Counted from the first letter of the stretch, positions 1 to 9,584 are shown. The stretch: DNA of 64,000 bases from Nocardia sp. BMG111209 (GCF_000381925.1 NZ_KB907310.1:124001-188000), one strand, 5' to 3'. A program made the numbers and translations. The notes: generated from the letters alone by a model not told the origin.

Positions 1-1
1 C

Positions 2-148
2 ACCGTCGACGTGGACGCCGCCGCGGCGACCGATCCGAGTCTGCGCGCGGAGTTCGGCGACCGCCTGCCGGTGGTTTTGCTGGACGGGCGGGAACACAGC
101 TACTTCGACGTGGACGAACCGCGCCTGCGGGCGGATCTGCGACATTGA
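2..148 (+). CDS. Glutaredoxin-family protein, C-terminal fragment
   Basis: This is the last 48 codons of a gene that begins outside the window, in the frame starting at base 2 and ending with TGA. The fragment holds a cis-proline-like LPVVLLDG segment followed by a short acidic tail, the pattern of the C-terminal half of small glutaredoxin/DUF836-type thioredoxin-fold proteins. Genes of this type often precede rex or hemA in mycolic-acid bacteria. The CxxC active site would lie upstream and cannot be checked, so the family call rests on the tail and the context. It is separated from rex by about 355 bases that contain a Rex operator. Confidence 0.6.
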   Translation, partial: TVDVDAAAATDPSLRAEFGDRLPVVLLDGREHSYFDVDEPRLRADLRH

Positions 149-343
149 CGACGGTGTCGTCGGTCACAGCAATGTCGGGTGTGTCCTCGGCCACACCGGC
201 CGGGGCGCACTTCGGCGCGTTGGGCGGCGGCCGTGCCGATCGCCGGGGTTGAATATCCGGGCGCGACCGGGCATCCGCGCGCCCGGCGCCGGTGGATGCG
301 AATAAAAGAACAGTGCGCGTGGGAGTGACCGAATTCACCGACT

Positions 344-361
344 TTGTGCAGGGCTTCACAA
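344..361. promoter_or_regulatory. Rex operator (ROP site)
   Basis: The 18-mer TTGTGCAGGGCTTCACAA matches the Rex operator consensus TTGTGAANNNNTTCACAA at all but one defined base. It lies about 140 bases before the rex start in an otherwise gene-free stretch (149-503). In Streptomyces, Rex represses its own rex-hemACD operon through such a site and lets go when NADH is high; the same autoregulation is inferred here. Confidence 0.85.
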
Positions 362-503
362 GCGGTTACGGTGGTGGCACGCAAGCCGCCTGCCTCGGGC
401 AGCGGAGCACCTGAACCCCGATGAATCGCCACCGGCGCTGTCCCGGCGTCGGCGGAGATGCGACACCGGACACTTATCCCGGCCGGACGAGGAGCCGAAC
501 GAC

Positions 504-1373
504 GTGACAGAGCAGCACGAGACACCAGGTGGTGTCTCCGGCAGGGCTCTGACCGTGCAACGGGATATTCCACAGGCCACGGTTACCCGTTTGGCGACCT
601 ATCTCCGTGTTCTCGCCGCACTCGCCGACGAGGGTGTGCTCATCGTATCGAGTGAGGAACTCGCTGTCGCGGCGGGTGTCGGTTCCGCCAAGCTGCGCAA
701 GGATCTTTCCTTCCTGGGCCCCAACGGAGTCCGCGGTGTCGGCTACGACGTGGCGAGGTTGCGCGGCCGCATCGAGGAGGCGCTCGGCCTGTCCGACGGG
801 CACCGGGTGATCCTGATCGGGGCCGGCAATCTCGGCCGTGCGCTGGTCGGTTACCGGGGCTTCCGGCGGCGGGGTTTCAGCATGGTCGGCGTCTTCGACC
901 GGGATCCGGCGCTGATCGGGGAGTCGATCACCGGCCTGACCGTCCGCGATGTCGCCGGACTGGCCGGTGCGGTGGCCGAACTGGCCCCGACCATCGCGGT
1001 CGTCGCGGTACCGGACGCCGCCGCGCAGGCCGTCTGCGACGATCTGGTAGCCGCCGGGTTGCGCAGCATTCTCAGCTTCTGTTCGATCACGCTGGAGGCC
1101 CCGGCGGCCGTCGAGGTCCGTCGCGTGGACCTGGCCGTCGAACTGCAGATGCTGTCCTTCGAACAGGCGCGTACCGCCGGCGACACCACCGTGGAACCGG
1201 TGGCGCGCAGCCTGGCGGGCGCGACGGTGCATCCCGTCACCTGGTCCCCGGGCCATACGGGACACGGCCGCAGCGGGGCCCCCGCCGCGATGTGCCAGGC
1301 CGTCCACACGGCGGCACAGGCCGGGCAAACGGCAACGGAGCCAAGCAACAAGGGATCGGTGGTTGCACCATGA
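504..1373 (+). CDS. rex: Redox-sensing transcriptional repressor Rex
   Basis: Rex senses the NADH/NAD+ ratio and represses respiratory and haem genes. Residues about 20-95 form the winged-helix DNA-binding domain ([14 protein letters not shown], then [18 protein letters not shown], the conserved Rex signature). A Rossmann fold follows with GAGNLGRAL near residue 105. The protein is 289 residues, longer than the usual 210-255, because of a low-complexity C-terminal tail of about 55 residues. The GTG start is preceded by GAGGAG at about 8 bases. Its stop overlaps the hemA start in an ATGA, so rex leads the hemA-hemC-hemD operon. A near-perfect hairpin (9-bp arms, 519-538) sits in its first codons. 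An operator for itself lies at 344-361. Confidence 0.97.
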   Translation: MTEQHETPGGVSGRALTVQRDIPQATVTRLATYLRVLAALADEGVLIVSSEELAVAAGVGSAKLRKDLSFLGPNGVRGVGYDVARLRGRIEEALGLSDGHRVILIGAGNLGRALVGYRGFRRRGFSMVGVFDRDPALIGESITGLTVRDVAGLAGAVAELAPTIAVVAVPDAAAQAVCDDLVAAGLRSILSFCSITLEAPAAVEVRRVDLAVELQMLSFEQARTAGDTTVEPVARSLAGATVHPVTWSPGHTGHGRSGAPAAMCQAVHTAAQAGQTATEPSNKGSVVAP

Positions 1374-2743
1374 GCGTGCTTCTGGTCGGTGTGTCACATC
1401 GCAGCGCCCCCGTCGCGGTGCTGGAGAAAGTAGCCGTCACGGAGGACGACCGGCCCAAGCTGACCGATCGGATGCTCGTATCGCAGCACGTCTCCGAGGC
1501 CATGATCGTGTCCACCTGCAACCGGGTGGAGATCTACGCGGTGGTCGACGCCTTCCACGGTGGTCTGGCCGAGATCGGCGATCTGCTCGCCAAGCATTCC
1601 GGGCTGCCGCTGCCGGAACTCACCAAACACGCCTACGTCCGCTACAGCGAGGCCGCCGCCGAGCACCTGTTCGCGGTGTCCAGCGGCCTGGACTCGCTGG
1701 TGGTCGGGGAACAGCAGGTGCTCAGCCAGATCCGCGCCGCCTACGCCGCCGCCGACGCGCAGCAGGCCGCCGGGCGCACGTTGCACGAACTGGCCCAGCA
1801 CGCGCTGCGGGTCGGCAAGCGGGTGCACAGCGAGACCGGGATCGACTCGGCCGGCGCCTCGGTGGTGTCGGTGGCGCTGGATCGCGGCCGCGCGGTGCTC
1901 GGCGACCTCACCGGCCGCACCGCCGTCGTGGTGGGCGCGGGCGCGATGGGCGGCCTGGCGGCGGCGCATCTGGCGCGGGCCGGAGTGGGCCGGATCATCG
2001 TGGTCAACCGCACGCTGGAGCGCGCGCAGCGGCTCGCGCACACCGCCGAGACCATGCACGGCGTACCCGCCACCGCGATGGAACTGTCCGGGCTGGTGTC
2101 CGCGATGGCCGAGGCCGATCTGGTGCTCACCAGCACCGGCGCCATCGGCACGGTCGTCACCCTGGCCGACGTCCACCGGGCGCTGGCCGCGCGGGCCGGT
2201 CGGCATCTGGTCGTCTGCGACCTGGGCCTGCCGCGCGATGTGGACACCACGGTCGCCGGCCTGCCGGACGTCACCGTCATCGACATGGAGACCCTGCAGC
2301 GCGATCCGGCGGCCGGCGCGGCCGCCGCGGACACCCTCGCCGCGCGGGCCATCGTCGCCGAGGAACTCTCGAAGTACCTGTCCGGCCAGCGCGTCGCGGA
2401 GGTGACGCCGACGGTGGCGGCGCTGCGGCAGCGCGCGGCCGAGGTGGTCGAGGCCGAACTGCTGCGGCTGGAATCCCGGCTGCCGGGCCTGGCCACCACC
2501 GAGCGCAACGAGGTGGCCCGGACCGTCCGCCGCGTGGTCGACAAGCTGCTGCACGCGCCGACGGTCCGGGTGAAACAGCTGGCCTCCACCCCCGGCGGCG
2601 GTAGTTACGCCGAGGCGCTGCGGGAACTGTTCGAACTGAAACCCGGTGCGGCACAGGCGGTCGCGGCTCCGATGGAGATCGCGGCGCTGGGTGAGCTCGC
2701 CGACGATTTCACCCCCGGCCACGAGCAGGGGACCCAGGCATGA
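1370..2743 (+). CDS. hemA: Glutamyl-tRNA reductase
   Basis: First committed enzyme of C5 tetrapyrrole synthesis: it reduces glutamyl-tRNA(Glu) to glutamate-1-semialdehyde using NADPH. The start is the ATG overlapping the rex stop, giving 457 residues; a longer in-frame ORF upstream overlaps rex and is not needed. The N-terminal catalytic domain opens with VGVSHRSAP and holds the nucleophilic cysteine at residue 50 in [11 protein letters not shown] Rossmann NADPH domain with [12 protein letters not shown] follows, then the C-terminal helical dimerisation domain. It is coupled upstream to rex and downstream to a 23-codon ORF by ATGA overlaps. The product feeds HemL, encoded about 7.6 kb downstream. 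Confidence 0.98.
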   Translation: MSVLLVGVSHRSAPVAVLEKVAVTEDDRPKLTDRMLVSQHVSEAMIVSTCNRVEIYAVVDAFHGGLAEIGDLLAKHSGLPLPELTKHAYVRYSEAAAEHLFAVSSGLDSLVVGEQQVLSQIRAAYAAADAQQAAGRTLHELAQHALRVGKRVHSETGIDSAGASVVSVALDRGRAVLGDLTGRTAVVVGAGAMGGLAAAHLARAGVGRIIVVNRTLERAQRLAHTAETMHGVPATAMELSGLVSAMAEADLVLTSTGAIGTVVTLADVHRALAARAGRHLVVCDLGLPRDVDTTVAGLPDVTVIDMETLQRDPAAGAAAADTLAARAIVAEELSKYLSGQRVAEVTPTVAALRQRAAEVVEAELLRLESRLPGLATTERNEVARTVRRVVDKLLHAPTVRVKQLASTPGGGSYAEALRELFELKPGAAQAVAAPMEIAALGELADDFTPGHEQGTQA

Positions 2744-2811
2744 CCGGTCGGATGCGGGACCGGATGGACAGGCTGCGCGGGACCGGGGGAACCGGGACGG
2801 ACGCGGCATGA
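2740..2811 (+). CDS. 23-codon relay ORF between hemA and hemC
   Basis: This short frame starts with the ATG that overlaps the hemA stop (ATGA) and ends with the TGA that overlaps the hemC ATG (again ATGA). It encodes a 23-residue, Arg/Gly/Thr-rich peptide starting [14 protein letters not shown]. The exact double overlap suggests a ribosome relay that couples HemC translation to HemA across a gap which would otherwise break coupling. The peptide itself has no recognisable domain. The alternative is that the peptide is incidental and hemC starts independently from its own ribosome binding site at 2838. Confidence 0.45.
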   Translation: MTGRMRDRMDRLRGTGGTGTDAA

Positions 2812-3872
2812 GCGAGTCGAGCTTGCAGGAGCAGGACATGTCGCAACCCGGTGGAGTCGATACGTTGCAACCACGCGGCACCGCCGTGGCGCCTTGGCGG
2901 ATCGGCACGCGCGGCAGCCTGCTCGCGCTGACCCAGGCCGGTACGGTCCGGGACGCGTTGATCGCGGCCGGCCAGCAGGCCGAACTGGTGATCGTCACGA
3001 CCGCCGGCGACAAGTCGGCCGATCCGGTCCAGCAGATCGGCGTCGGCGTGTTCACCACCGCGTTGCGCGACGAACTCGCCGCCGAGGCCATCGACCTGAT
3101 CGTGCACTCCTACAAGGACCTGCCGACCGCGCAGGACCCCCGCTTCGTCATCGCGGCCGTCCCGCCGCGGGAGGACCCGCGCGACGCGCTGGTCGCCCGC
3201 GACGGCCTGGTCCTCGGCGAACTGCCGGCCGGCTCCCGGGTCGGCACCTCCGCCCTGCGCCGGATCGCCCAGTTGCGGGCCCTGGGCCTGGGGTTGGAGC
3301 TGGTGCCGCTGCGCGGCAACGTCGACACCCGGCTGCGCAAGGTCGCCGACGGTGAACTCGACGCCGTCGTGGTGGCGCGCGCGGGCCTGGCCCGGCTCGG
3401 CCGGCTCGAGGCCGTCACCGAGGCGCTGGAACCGGTGCAGATGTTGTCCGCCCCCGCTCAGGGTGCGCTGGCGATCGAATGCCGCAGCGACGACACCGGC
3501 CTGGCCGAGGTGCTCGCCGCGCTCGACGATCCGGCGACCCGGGCCGAGATCGTCGCCGAACGCGCACTGCTCGCCGAGTTGGAGGGCGGCTGCAACGCCG
3601 CCGTCGGCGCGCTGGCCGAGGTCGTCGAATCCTTCGACGACGACGATCGGCTCATCGAGGAACTGTCGCTGCGCGGGTGCGCGGCGGCGATCGACGGCTC
3701 GGACGTGCTCCGGGCATCGGTGGTCGGACCGCTCGCGGACGCCGAGCAGCTGGGCCGGTCCCTGGCGCGCGAGCTCCTGGAGCTGGGGGCGCGCGACCTG
3801 CTCACGCAGAGTGACGCCGCCACCACCCCCGCAGACTTCAGCAACCCCAGCCCAATGGAGAACACTCAATGA
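2808..3872 (+). CDS. hemC: Porphobilinogen deaminase (hydroxymethylbilane synthase)
   Basis: Condenses four porphobilinogens into hydroxymethylbilane. The core begins at [21 protein letters not shown] contains the catalytic Asp region, and [11 protein letters not shown] holds the cysteine (residue 262 from this start) that carries the dipyrromethane cofactor. From this ATG the protein has 354 residues, with a roughly 30-residue extension before the conserved core. An alternative ATG at 2838 has a clear AGGAG five bases upstream and gives 344 residues; the 2808 start is favoured only by its ATGA overlap with the relay ORF. The stop overlaps the next start (ATGA at 3869). Confidence 0.96.
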   Translation: MSESSLQEQDMSQPGGVDTLQPRGTAVAPWRIGTRGSLLALTQAGTVRDALIAAGQQAELVIVTTAGDKSADPVQQIGVGVFTTALRDELAAEAIDLIVHSYKDLPTAQDPRFVIAAVPPREDPRDALVARDGLVLGELPAGSRVGTSALRRIAQLRALGLGLELVPLRGNVDTRLRKVADGELDAVVVARAGLARLGRLEAVTEALEPVQMLSAPAQGALAIECRSDDTGLAEVLAALDDPATRAEIVAERALLAELEGGCNAAVGALAEVVESFDDDDRLIEELSLRGCAAAIDGSDVLRASVVGPLADAEQLGRSLARELLELGARDLLTQSDAATTPADFSNPSPMENTQ

Positions 3873-5437
3873 GCGTGAGCCGAGCCATCACCAAGAAGCA
3901 CCTCGGTCGGATCCTGTTCGTCGGGTCGGGACCGGGCGACCCGGCGTTGCTCACCGTGCGGGCCCGCGAGGTCCTCGGCCGCGCCGAGCTGGCCTTCACC
4001 GATCCCGACGTCGACCGGGGAGTGCTGGCCCTGGTCGGTTCCGCCGTGGAGCCGGGCCCGGACGGGGAGCGTCCCGTCGACGTGCGCCCCGCGCTGGGCG
4101 ATCCGGCGGAGGTCGCCAAGACGCTGATCGCCGAGGCCCGCAACGGCGCCGACGTGGTACGCCTGGTCTCCGGCGATCCGCTGACCACCGATTCGGTGAT
4201 CGCCGAGGTCAGCGCCGTCACCCGCTCGCACATGACCTTCGAGGTGCTGCCCGGCCTGCCGTCCGGCACCACCGTGCCCTCGTACGCGGGCATCGCGCTG
4301 GGCTCCACGCACACCGAGGTCGACGTGCGCGGCGAGGTCGACTGGGCCTCGGTTGCCGGTTCGCCAGGCCCGCTGGTGCTGCACGCCACCTCCGGACATC
4401 TGGCCGAGACCGCCAGCGCGCTGGTCGAACACGGCCTCGCGCCGCAGACCCCGGTCGCGGTGACCGTGCGCGGCACCACCCGCCAGCAGCGCACCATCGA
4501 GGCCACTTTGGCCACGCTGAACTCCGCCGCCTCCGAACTGGTCGGGCCGCTGGTGGTCACGGTCGGCAAGGAGGTCGAGCGCCGCTCGAAGATGTCCTGG
4601 TGGGAGTCGCGGGCGCTGTACGGCTGGACCGTCCTGGTGCCGCGCACCAAGGAGCAGGCCGGTGAGATGAGCGAGAAGCTCGTCATGCACGGCGCCATCC
4701 CGATGGAGGTGCCGACCATCGCCGTCGAGCCGCCGCGCAGCCCCGCCCAGATGGAGCGGGCGGTGAAGGGCCTGGTGGACGGCCGCTACCAGTGGGTGGT
4801 GTTCACTTCGACCAACGCCGTGCGCGCGGTGTGGGAGAAGTTCGGCGAATTCGGCCTCGACGCGCGCGCCTTCTCGGGTGTGAAGATCGCCTGCGTCGGC
4901 GAGGCCACCGCGGAGCGGGTGCGCGCCTTCGGCATCAATCCGGAACTGGTGCCCAGCGGGGAGCAGTCCTCGGAGGGTTTACTGGCCGATTTCCCGCCGT
5001 ACGACGACGTCTTCGATCCGGTGAACCGGGTGCTGTTGCCGCGCGCGGACATCGCGACCGAAACTCTCGCCGAGGGGCTGCGCGACCGCGGCTGGGAGAT
5101 CGACGACGTGACCGCGTACCGCACCGTCCGGGCCTCGCCGCCGCCGGCGGAGACCCGCGAGATGATCAAGACCGGCGGTTTCGACGCGGTCCTGTTCACC
5201 TCGTCCTCGACGGTCCGGAACCTGGTCGGCATCGCCGGTAAGCCGCATGCCCGCACGATCGTGGCCTGCATCGGCCCGAAGACCGCGGAGACCGCCGTCG
5301 AATTCGGCCTGCGTGTCGATGTGCAGCCCGAGGTCGCCCAGGTCGGCGCGCTGGTCGACGCCCTCGCCGAGCACGCGGCCCACCTCCGCGCCGAAGGCCT
5401 GCTGCCCCCGCCGCGGAAGAAGAGCCGCCGGCGCTAG
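3869..5437 (+). CDS. hemD: Uroporphyrinogen-III synthase fused to a SUMT-like methyltransferase domain
   Basis: A 522-residue two-domain protein. Residues about 10-245 resemble uroporphyrinogen-III C-methyltransferase ([19 protein letters not shown] is the SUMT entry motif; VRLVSGDPL follows). Residues about 250-515 form the HemD fold ([19 protein letters not shown] onward) that cyclises hydroxymethylbilane to uroporphyrinogen III. Such cysG/hemD fusions are usual in mycobacteria and nocardiae. Whether the methyltransferase half is active, which would send uroporphyrinogen toward precorrin-2, cannot be judged by eye. It ends the rex-hemACD operon and is followed 20 bases later by a strong terminator. 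Confidence 0.95.
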   Translation: MSVSRAITKKHLGRILFVGSGPGDPALLTVRAREVLGRAELAFTDPDVDRGVLALVGSAVEPGPDGERPVDVRPALGDPAEVAKTLIAEARNGADVVRLVSGDPLTTDSVIAEVSAVTRSHMTFEVLPGLPSGTTVPSYAGIALGSTHTEVDVRGEVDWASVAGSPGPLVLHATSGHLAETASALVEHGLAPQTPVAVTVRGTTRQQRTIEATLATLNSAASELVGPLVVTVGKEVERRSKMSWWESRALYGWTVLVPRTKEQAGEMSEKLVMHGAIPMEVPTIAVEPPRSPAQMERAVKGLVDGRYQWVVFTSTNAVRAVWEKFGEFGLDARAFSGVKIACVGEATAERVRAFGINPELVPSGEQSSEGLLADFPPYDDVFDPVNRVLLPRADIATETLAEGLRDRGWEIDDVTAYRTVRASPPPAETREMIKTGGFDAVLFTSSSTVRNLVGIAGKPHARTIVACIGPKTAETAVEFGLRVDVQPEVAQVGALVDALAEHAAHLRAEGLLPPPRKKSRRR

Positions 5438-5456
5438 CCGCCGGAGATCCGTCGAC

Positions 5457-5486
5457 GGCCGCCGGGCACTGTGGTGCCCGGCGGCC
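5457..5486. terminator. Hairpin terminator between hemD and a convergent gene
   Basis: A perfect 13-bp stem, GGCCGCCGGGCAC with its complement, closes on a TGTG loop. It has no U-tract, as is common in actinobacteria. It lies between the hemD stop and the stop of the convergent gene at 5492, so it probably serves both. Confidence 0.85.
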
Positions 5487-5491
5487 GCTGT

Positions 5492-5818
5492 TCAGCGCCG
5501 CGCGCGCATGAGATCGCGGACCAGTCGGCAGGTCTTGTCCGACGGCGGCCGGATGCCCACGAGATCGGCGGTGCGGCGGATGGTCTCGTTGTCGGCGAGA
5601 CTGGCTCGGTAGATGCCCGAATCGAGCAGCGCGATGGCCAGGCGCATCGCCTTCAACCTGCGGTTGTGCATGACGTACCACGCCCGCGGCCGCCCCGGCG
5701 GGAGCTTCCGCTTCTCCAGCGGCAGATAGGGTTCGACGATCCTGGAATCGGAGCGATTCGCCGTGCCCTGCGGCCGAACCGAACCCGGTCGCTGCGAACT
5801 TCTGATGACGGTGGCCAC
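5492..5818 (-). CDS. Small basic hypothetical protein (108 aa)
   Basis: I do not recognise a named family. The GTG start at 5818 is chosen because GGGGAGGG precedes it at good spacing; the open frame extends further upstream without such a site. The protein is Arg/Lys-rich, with a central segment WYVMHNRRLKAMRLAIALL and a tail IRRTADLVGIRPPSDKTC that suggests a small helical protein. No signal peptide or membrane segment is seen. Codon use matches its neighbours. It is convergent to hemD and has the Sel1-repeat gene 257 bases upstream on the same strand. Confidence 0.6.
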   Translation of the reverse strand: MATVIRSSQRPGSVRPQGTANRSDSRIVEPYLPLEKRKLPPGRPRAWYVMHNRRLKAMRLAIALLDSGIYRASLADNETIRRTADLVGIRPPSDKTCRLVRDLMRARR

Positions 5819-6075
5819 GAGCCCTCCCCTCGTCACGGAGATCCTGGACGATCTCCTCGAACACTTCTTCGATTCTATCGCGGGGTACCGACAGAAACCG
5901 CTGGCCGCGAACACTTTTGCGAGCCCGGCGCGCAGCTCGACAGATGGCCGACGGGTTGCTCCTGATCCGGGTCTACCCGTTGTGGGGAGGGCGACACCCC
6001 GGGCGGCGAACGTGCCGATGCCGATGGACGACTGTGGCGGGGGCCGGTTTTCGTGCGGGCAGGCGGCAGGGGAGA

Positions 6076-6876
6076 TCAGTGGTGCAGGATCTCGAGGGCG
6101 AGTGGGTGGCCCGCGGCCGCGGCCCGCTCCAGGAGGAGATCGGATTCCTGATGGCGCTCGGGCTCTTTCGCTTCCCGCAGGTGCAGTGCCAGGCGGACCA
6201 TGGAGGTCGGATCGCCGGACTCGATACCGCGGCGCAGCCAGCGCTCACCGGCCTCGGTGTCGCCGTGTTCCAGGTGGATCGTGCCGAGCACGGCCGCCGC
6301 GTCGGTGCGGCCGCGCCGGAAGGAATCTTCGAGAAGCTCTGTGGCCCTGGTGATTTCGTCGCGACGGGCCAGGCGGATGGCGAGGTTGCGCATGGCCGTC
6401 GGTTCGTGGGCTCGCGCGGCGCGTTCGTACCAGCGTTCGGCCGCGGCGTCGTCACCGCGACGATCGGCGATGGCTCCCATATTGCACATCGCCTCGGGAA
6501 GTCCGGCTTCGGCGGCCGAGCGCAACCAGCGTTCGGCGCTGTCGGGATCGCCGCGTTCCAGGTGCAGGATGCCGAGTTGCTGTGCGGCATCATCGTTTCC
6601 GGCGGCCGCCCCGCGCTCCAGCCAGGTGATCGCCTCGGCGATCCGGCCGTCTCGCCGGGCCAGCGTACCCAGAGTGCCCATCGCGGTGGAACTGCCGAGC
6701 TCGGCGGCGCGGCTCAGCCAGATCTGCGCCTCATCCGGAATGCGCGCATCCAGCAACCGCTGAGCCAACATCTCCATCACCGCCGGATCGCCGCGCTCGG
6801 CCATCGCCCGCAGTGCCCGCACGGCCGGGCCCGGATCCGGTCGCGCCGAATCGTCCCGGCCGTCCACACCGGACAT
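6076..6876 (-). CDS. Sel1-like/TPR repeat protein
   Basis: 266 residues made almost wholly of Sel1-type helical repeats of about 33-36 residues. Recurring units include AQIWLSRAAELGSSTAMGTL, AITWLERGAAAGNDDAAQQL and ERWLRSAAEAGLPEAMCNMG. Sel1/TPR arrays act as protein-binding scaffolds. No enzymatic domain, signal peptide or membrane span is visible, so the protein is probably cytoplasmic. It is divergent from hemB, with about 350 bases between them. Partner and process are unknown. Confidence 0.85.
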   Translation of the reverse strand: MSGVDGRDDSARPDPGPAVRALRAMAERGDPAVMEMLAQRLLDARIPDEAQIWLSRAAELGSSTAMGTLGTLARRDGRIAEAITWLERGAAAGNDDAAQQLGILHLERGDPDSAERWLRSAAEAGLPEAMCNMGAIADRRGDDAAAERWYERAARAHEPTAMRNLAIRLARRDEITRATELLEDSFRRGRTDAAAVLGTIHLEHGDTEAGERWLRRGIESGDPTSMVRLALHLREAKEPERHQESDLLLERAAAAGHPLALEILHH

Positions 6877-7229
6877 CCCGCACCGCCTTCCGAACCGCAG
6901 GGCCCCGTTTCATCATCGGCGACACCATCCATGCGGACCAGCACCGCTGTGTGTGCCGAGCGATCGTGCGACGCAGACGCTGCGAGTGCTGAGCGATCAT
7001 GCGATACAGGGGCTGTTGGCCGAGTGAATGTGCGATGCAGAGCACGGCGTGCGGCGGATGCGATCCGGCGGCCCGCGCGGAGGAGGCGGAGGCCACTGGG
7101 CCGAGTGTCGCGGAGTGCTCACAGTGCCTGTGACCGGCGCGATCATGGCCGACAGGTGGTGTCCGTCACGGCCAGTGGAACGGTGGTACCGCGCGCGAGG
7201 CCGGGGCGGTGCGGGCGTATCGTGCGACT
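6877..7229. other. Gene-free divergent region before hemB
   Basis: About 350 bases between the Sel1-repeat gene and hemB without a convincing coding frame. It contains three degenerate direct repeats (6953-7040). Just before hemB, TATCGT at 7218-7223 could be a -10 element, which would put the transcription start at or next to the hemB ATG (7230) and make the mRNA leaderless. No good -35 is seen. Confidence 0.5.
6953..7040. repeat. Three degenerate 24-bp direct repeats upstream of hemB
   Basis: Copies at 6953-6976, 6986-7009 and 7017-7040 share the core GAGCGATC.TGCGA..CAG; the first two match at 20 of 24 positions and the third is weaker. Start-to-start spacing is 33 and 31 bases, about three helical turns, which would place the copies on the same face of the DNA. 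They could be operator sites for hemB or for the divergent gene. No regulator is assigned. Confidence 0.5.
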
Positions 7230-8207
7230 ATGACCGGAATGGACCGCCCGCGGCGGTTGCGTCGTACCCCAGCCATGCGTCGCCTCGTCGCCGAAACCAC
7301 GCTCCAGCCAAGGCAACTGGTGTTGCCGATGTTCGTGGCCGACGGGCTCGCGGAGCCCCGGGAGATCGGTTCCATGCCGGGGGTCTACCAGCACACCCTG
7401 GACTCGCTGCGGAAGGCGGCGGGGGAGGCCGTGACCGCGGGGGTCGGCGGGCTCATGTTGTTCGGTGTGCCGCGGCCGGAGGACAAGGACGCCACGGGCA
7501 GTCTCGCCAGCGATCCGGCGGGCATCCTGAACCGCGGGCTGCGCGCGCTGGCCGAGGAGGTCGGCGGCGACACCGTCGTGATGGCCGACACCTGTCTGGA
7601 CGAGTTCACCGATCACGGGCACTGCGGCGTGCTGGCCGCCGACGGTTCGGTCGACAACGACGCCACGCTGGACCGCTACGTCGAGATGGCGCTCGCGCAG
7701 GCGGAGGCGGGCGCGGACCTGCTCGGTACCAGCGGCATGATGGACGGCCAGGTCGGCGCGATCCGGGCCGGACTGGATGCGGCCGGGCGCATCGACACCG
7801 GCATCCTGGCCTATTCCGCGAAGTACGCCTCGGCCTTCTACGGCCCGTTCCGGGAGGCGGTCGGCTCCTCGCTGCAGGGCGATCGCCGCACCTACCAGCA
7901 GGATCCGGCCAATCGCCGCGAGGCGATCCGCGAACTGGAACTGGATCTCGCCGAGGGCGCCGACATCGTGATGGTGAAGCCGGCCATGTCGTATCTCGAC
8001 ATCCTGCGCGAGGTGGCGGACCGGTCGATCGTGCCGGTGGCGGCCTACCAGATCTCCGGCGAGTACGCGATGATCACCGCCGCCGCCGAGCGGGGCTGGA
8101 TCGACCGGCGCGGGGCCATCCTGGAATCGCTGGTGGGGATCCGTCGCGCGGGCGCGGATCTGGTGCTCACCTACTGGGCCACCGAAGCCTCGCACTGGTT
8201 GTCGTGA
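7230..8207 (+). CDS. hemB: Delta-aminolevulinic acid dehydratase (porphobilinogen synthase)
   Basis: Joins two 5-aminolevulinate molecules into porphobilinogen, the HemC substrate. From the ATG at 7230 it has 325 residues, the usual size. Recognisable segments are [18 protein letters not shown] at the N-terminus, the metal-binding loop [14 protein letters not shown], and the Schiff-base lysines in [14 protein letters not shown] and [15 protein letters not shown] at 7209 is in frame but lies over the likely promoter. The stop overlaps the next gene's start (GTGA at 8204). Confidence 0.97.
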   Translation: MTGMDRPRRLRRTPAMRRLVAETTLQPRQLVLPMFVADGLAEPREIGSMPGVYQHTLDSLRKAAGEAVTAGVGGLMLFGVPRPEDKDATGSLASDPAGILNRGLRALAEEVGGDTVVMADTCLDEFTDHGHCGVLAADGSVDNDATLDRYVEMALAQAEAGADLLGTSGMMDGQVGAIRAGLDAAGRIDTGILAYSAKYASAFYGPFREAVGSSLQGDRRTYQQDPANRREAIRELELDLAEGADIVMVKPAMSYLDILREVADRSIVPVAAYQISGEYAMITAAAERGWIDRRGAILESLVGIRRAGADLVLTYWATEASHWLS

Positions 8208-8791
8208 ATCCGGGTCAGCCACCGCCGTATCCGCCGTACCCGCCGCTCGGTCCCGGCGGTCCGGGCATGCCCGGACCCGGCGGTTTCCCTCCGCTCACCG
8301 GCCGTCCCGTACTGCCCGTGCCGGCGGATGTCCGGACCGCGGTGCAATTGTGGTGGGGCGTGGCCGTTTTCGGGGTGCTGCGGCTGATCGCCGATGCGGT
8401 GGACCGGTTCACGCACCGGCACGACCTGGCCCGGCAGATGTACGACCAAATGCGCGAACAACAGCCGCAGACCTCGCTCGCGCAGGTGGAGCTGGTGGTG
8501 ACGCTCCTGGAGGTGGTGATCGTCGTCTTCGGGCTGGGCCTGGCGGTCGGGGTGGTGGCGATCGCCTACCAGTTGCGGCGGGGCCGGTTGTGGGCGCGCA
8601 CCCTGCTCGAGGCCGCCGCCGCGGTGCTGGTGCTCGGGGCGGTCGGCACCCTGTTCGGGCTGAGCACCGAGGGCGTCGCCGCGCTGATCGCCGGCGCCGC
8701 GACCATCCTGCAGGCGGTACTCGCCGCCGGTGCCGTATTCCTTTGCCGCCGAGGCGAATCCGATACCTTCTTCCGTGCCTTCGGGCGGTGA
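8204..8791 (+). CDS. Proline-rich N-terminus membrane protein
   Basis: 195 residues; the GTG start overlaps the hemB stop, so the two are translationally coupled. The first 35 residues are Pro/Gly-rich ([15 protein letters not shown]). Four hydrophobic segments follow, near residues 45-65, 85-110, 125-145 and 150-170, and the tail is short. This architecture of a cytoplasmic proline-rich tail plus four membrane spans is common in uncharacterised actinobacterial membrane proteins. The position after hemB suggests a conserved neighbour, but no function is known to me. Confidence 0.8.
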   Translation: MNPGQPPPYPPYPPLGPGGPGMPGPGGFPPLTGRPVLPVPADVRTAVQLWWGVAVFGVLRLIADAVDRFTHRHDLARQMYDQMREQQPQTSLAQVELVVTLLEVVIVVFGLGLAVGVVAIAYQLRRGRLWARTLLEAAAAVLVLGAVGTLFGLSTEGVAALIAGAATILQAVLAAGAVFLCRRGESDTFFRAFGR

Positions 8792-8806
8792 GGTACCCCG
8801 CCGAAT

Positions 8807-8834
8807 TTGTCACGGACCGGGCGGGATGTATCGT
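8807..8834 (+). promoter_or_regulatory. Putative sigma-A-like promoter
   Basis: TTGTCA (8807-8812) and TATCGT (8829-8834) are separated by 16 bases in the 140-base gap before the small membrane protein at 8933. The spacing and hexamers fit a vegetative promoter; this is inferred by eye only. Confidence 0.4.
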
Positions 8835-8932
8835 GAAAGTTGTCACAGTGGACTTGGGAACCGGAAGTCGTTGGCGCAGCGTTGATTCTCGGATCACGTC
8901 GCATCGCACGCTCCGGGGAAGCGGAGGCAACG

Positions 8933-9052
8933 ATGCGAGTGGTCATTGAGCAGCCGCAAAGCCTTCGACGAGACATCCTCTTGGTCAGCGTGCTGATCCT
9001 GCTCGGTCTGCTCACCCTCGCGGTACTCCTGCTCCCGGGCATGAGCCATTGA
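8933..9052 (+). CDS. 39-residue single-pass membrane peptide
   Basis: A short ORF starting MRVVIEQPQSLRRD, with a single strongly hydrophobic helix (ILLVSVLILLGLLTLAVLLL) and a four-residue tail. The ATG at 8933 is preceded by GGAGG with five bases of spacing; a longer frame from a TTG at 8840 lacks such a site. It is probably a tail-anchored small membrane protein. It lies seven bases before the next gene and is likely co-transcribed with it. Function unknown. Confidence 0.65.
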   Translation: MRVVIEQPQSLRRDILLVSVLILLGLLTLAVLLLPGMSH

Positions 9053-9059
9053 TCCGTCC

Positions 9060-9584
9060 GTGACCGGCGGTTTTCCCGAAATCCACGACACGGACGTCGT
9101 GCGTTTCGCCGAACCCGGCGCCCGCTGGCGCAGCGTCGCCTACGGCCCGATCCTCTGCCTGCTGGTGGTCTGCCTGGAACTCGGCCTGCACAGTCATGTG
9201 CACTGGTTCGGCCTGGCGTTCTGTGCGGTGCTGCTGGCCGGATTCGTCGCGCTGCAGGTGGTGGCCGGTCGCCGGCACGTCAGCGTCGAACTCACCGATA
9301 CCGCGCTGCGCGAGGGCACCGAGGTACTGCCGCTGGACCGCGTCGCCGAGGTGCTGCCCGAGCGCGATCCGGACAGCTGGGACGACGAGGAGTGGGAGTC
9401 GGCGCGGGCGCTCGGCGAACTCTCCGGAGTGCCGCGGCGGCGCAAAGGTATCGGTCTCCGATTGCTCGACGGTAGCCTGGTGCAGGCGTGGGCGCGCGAT
9501 CACCGGCGGCTGCGCGCGGAACTCGCCGCGGCCCTGCGACCCGCGGGCGGCGGTATCGGCGACGGCGAGGAGGAACTCCCATGA
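9060..9584 (+). CDS. Conserved membrane protein, two N-terminal spans (Rv0513-like position)
   Basis: 174 residues with two adjacent hydrophobic segments at about 28-47 and 50-68, then a soluble domain with a beta-rich stretch (RHVSVELTDTALREG, VLPLDRVAEVLP) that resembles the PH-like part of small membrane-anchored actinobacterial proteins. The order hemB, this gene, then a roughly 90-residue membrane protein mirrors what I recall of M. tuberculosis Rv0512-Rv0514. It is coupled by ATGA to the next gene. Its role is unknown; co-conservation suggests a link to haem or envelope metabolism. Confidence 0.75.
   Translation: MTGGFPEIHDTDVVRFAEPGARWRSVAYGPILCLLVVCLELGLHSHVHWFGLAFCAVLLAGFVALQVVAGRRHVSVELTDTALREGTEVLPLDRVAEVLPERDPDSWDDEEWESARALGELSGVPRRRKGIGLRLLDGSLVQAWARDHRRLRAELAAALRPAGGGIGDGEEELP

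Noticed and set aside
1363..2604. Long open frames in alternative frames over hemA, hemC and others
   Set aside because: Arg/Ala/Gly-rich shadows produced by the high GC content; the real genes in those places have clear domain motifs.
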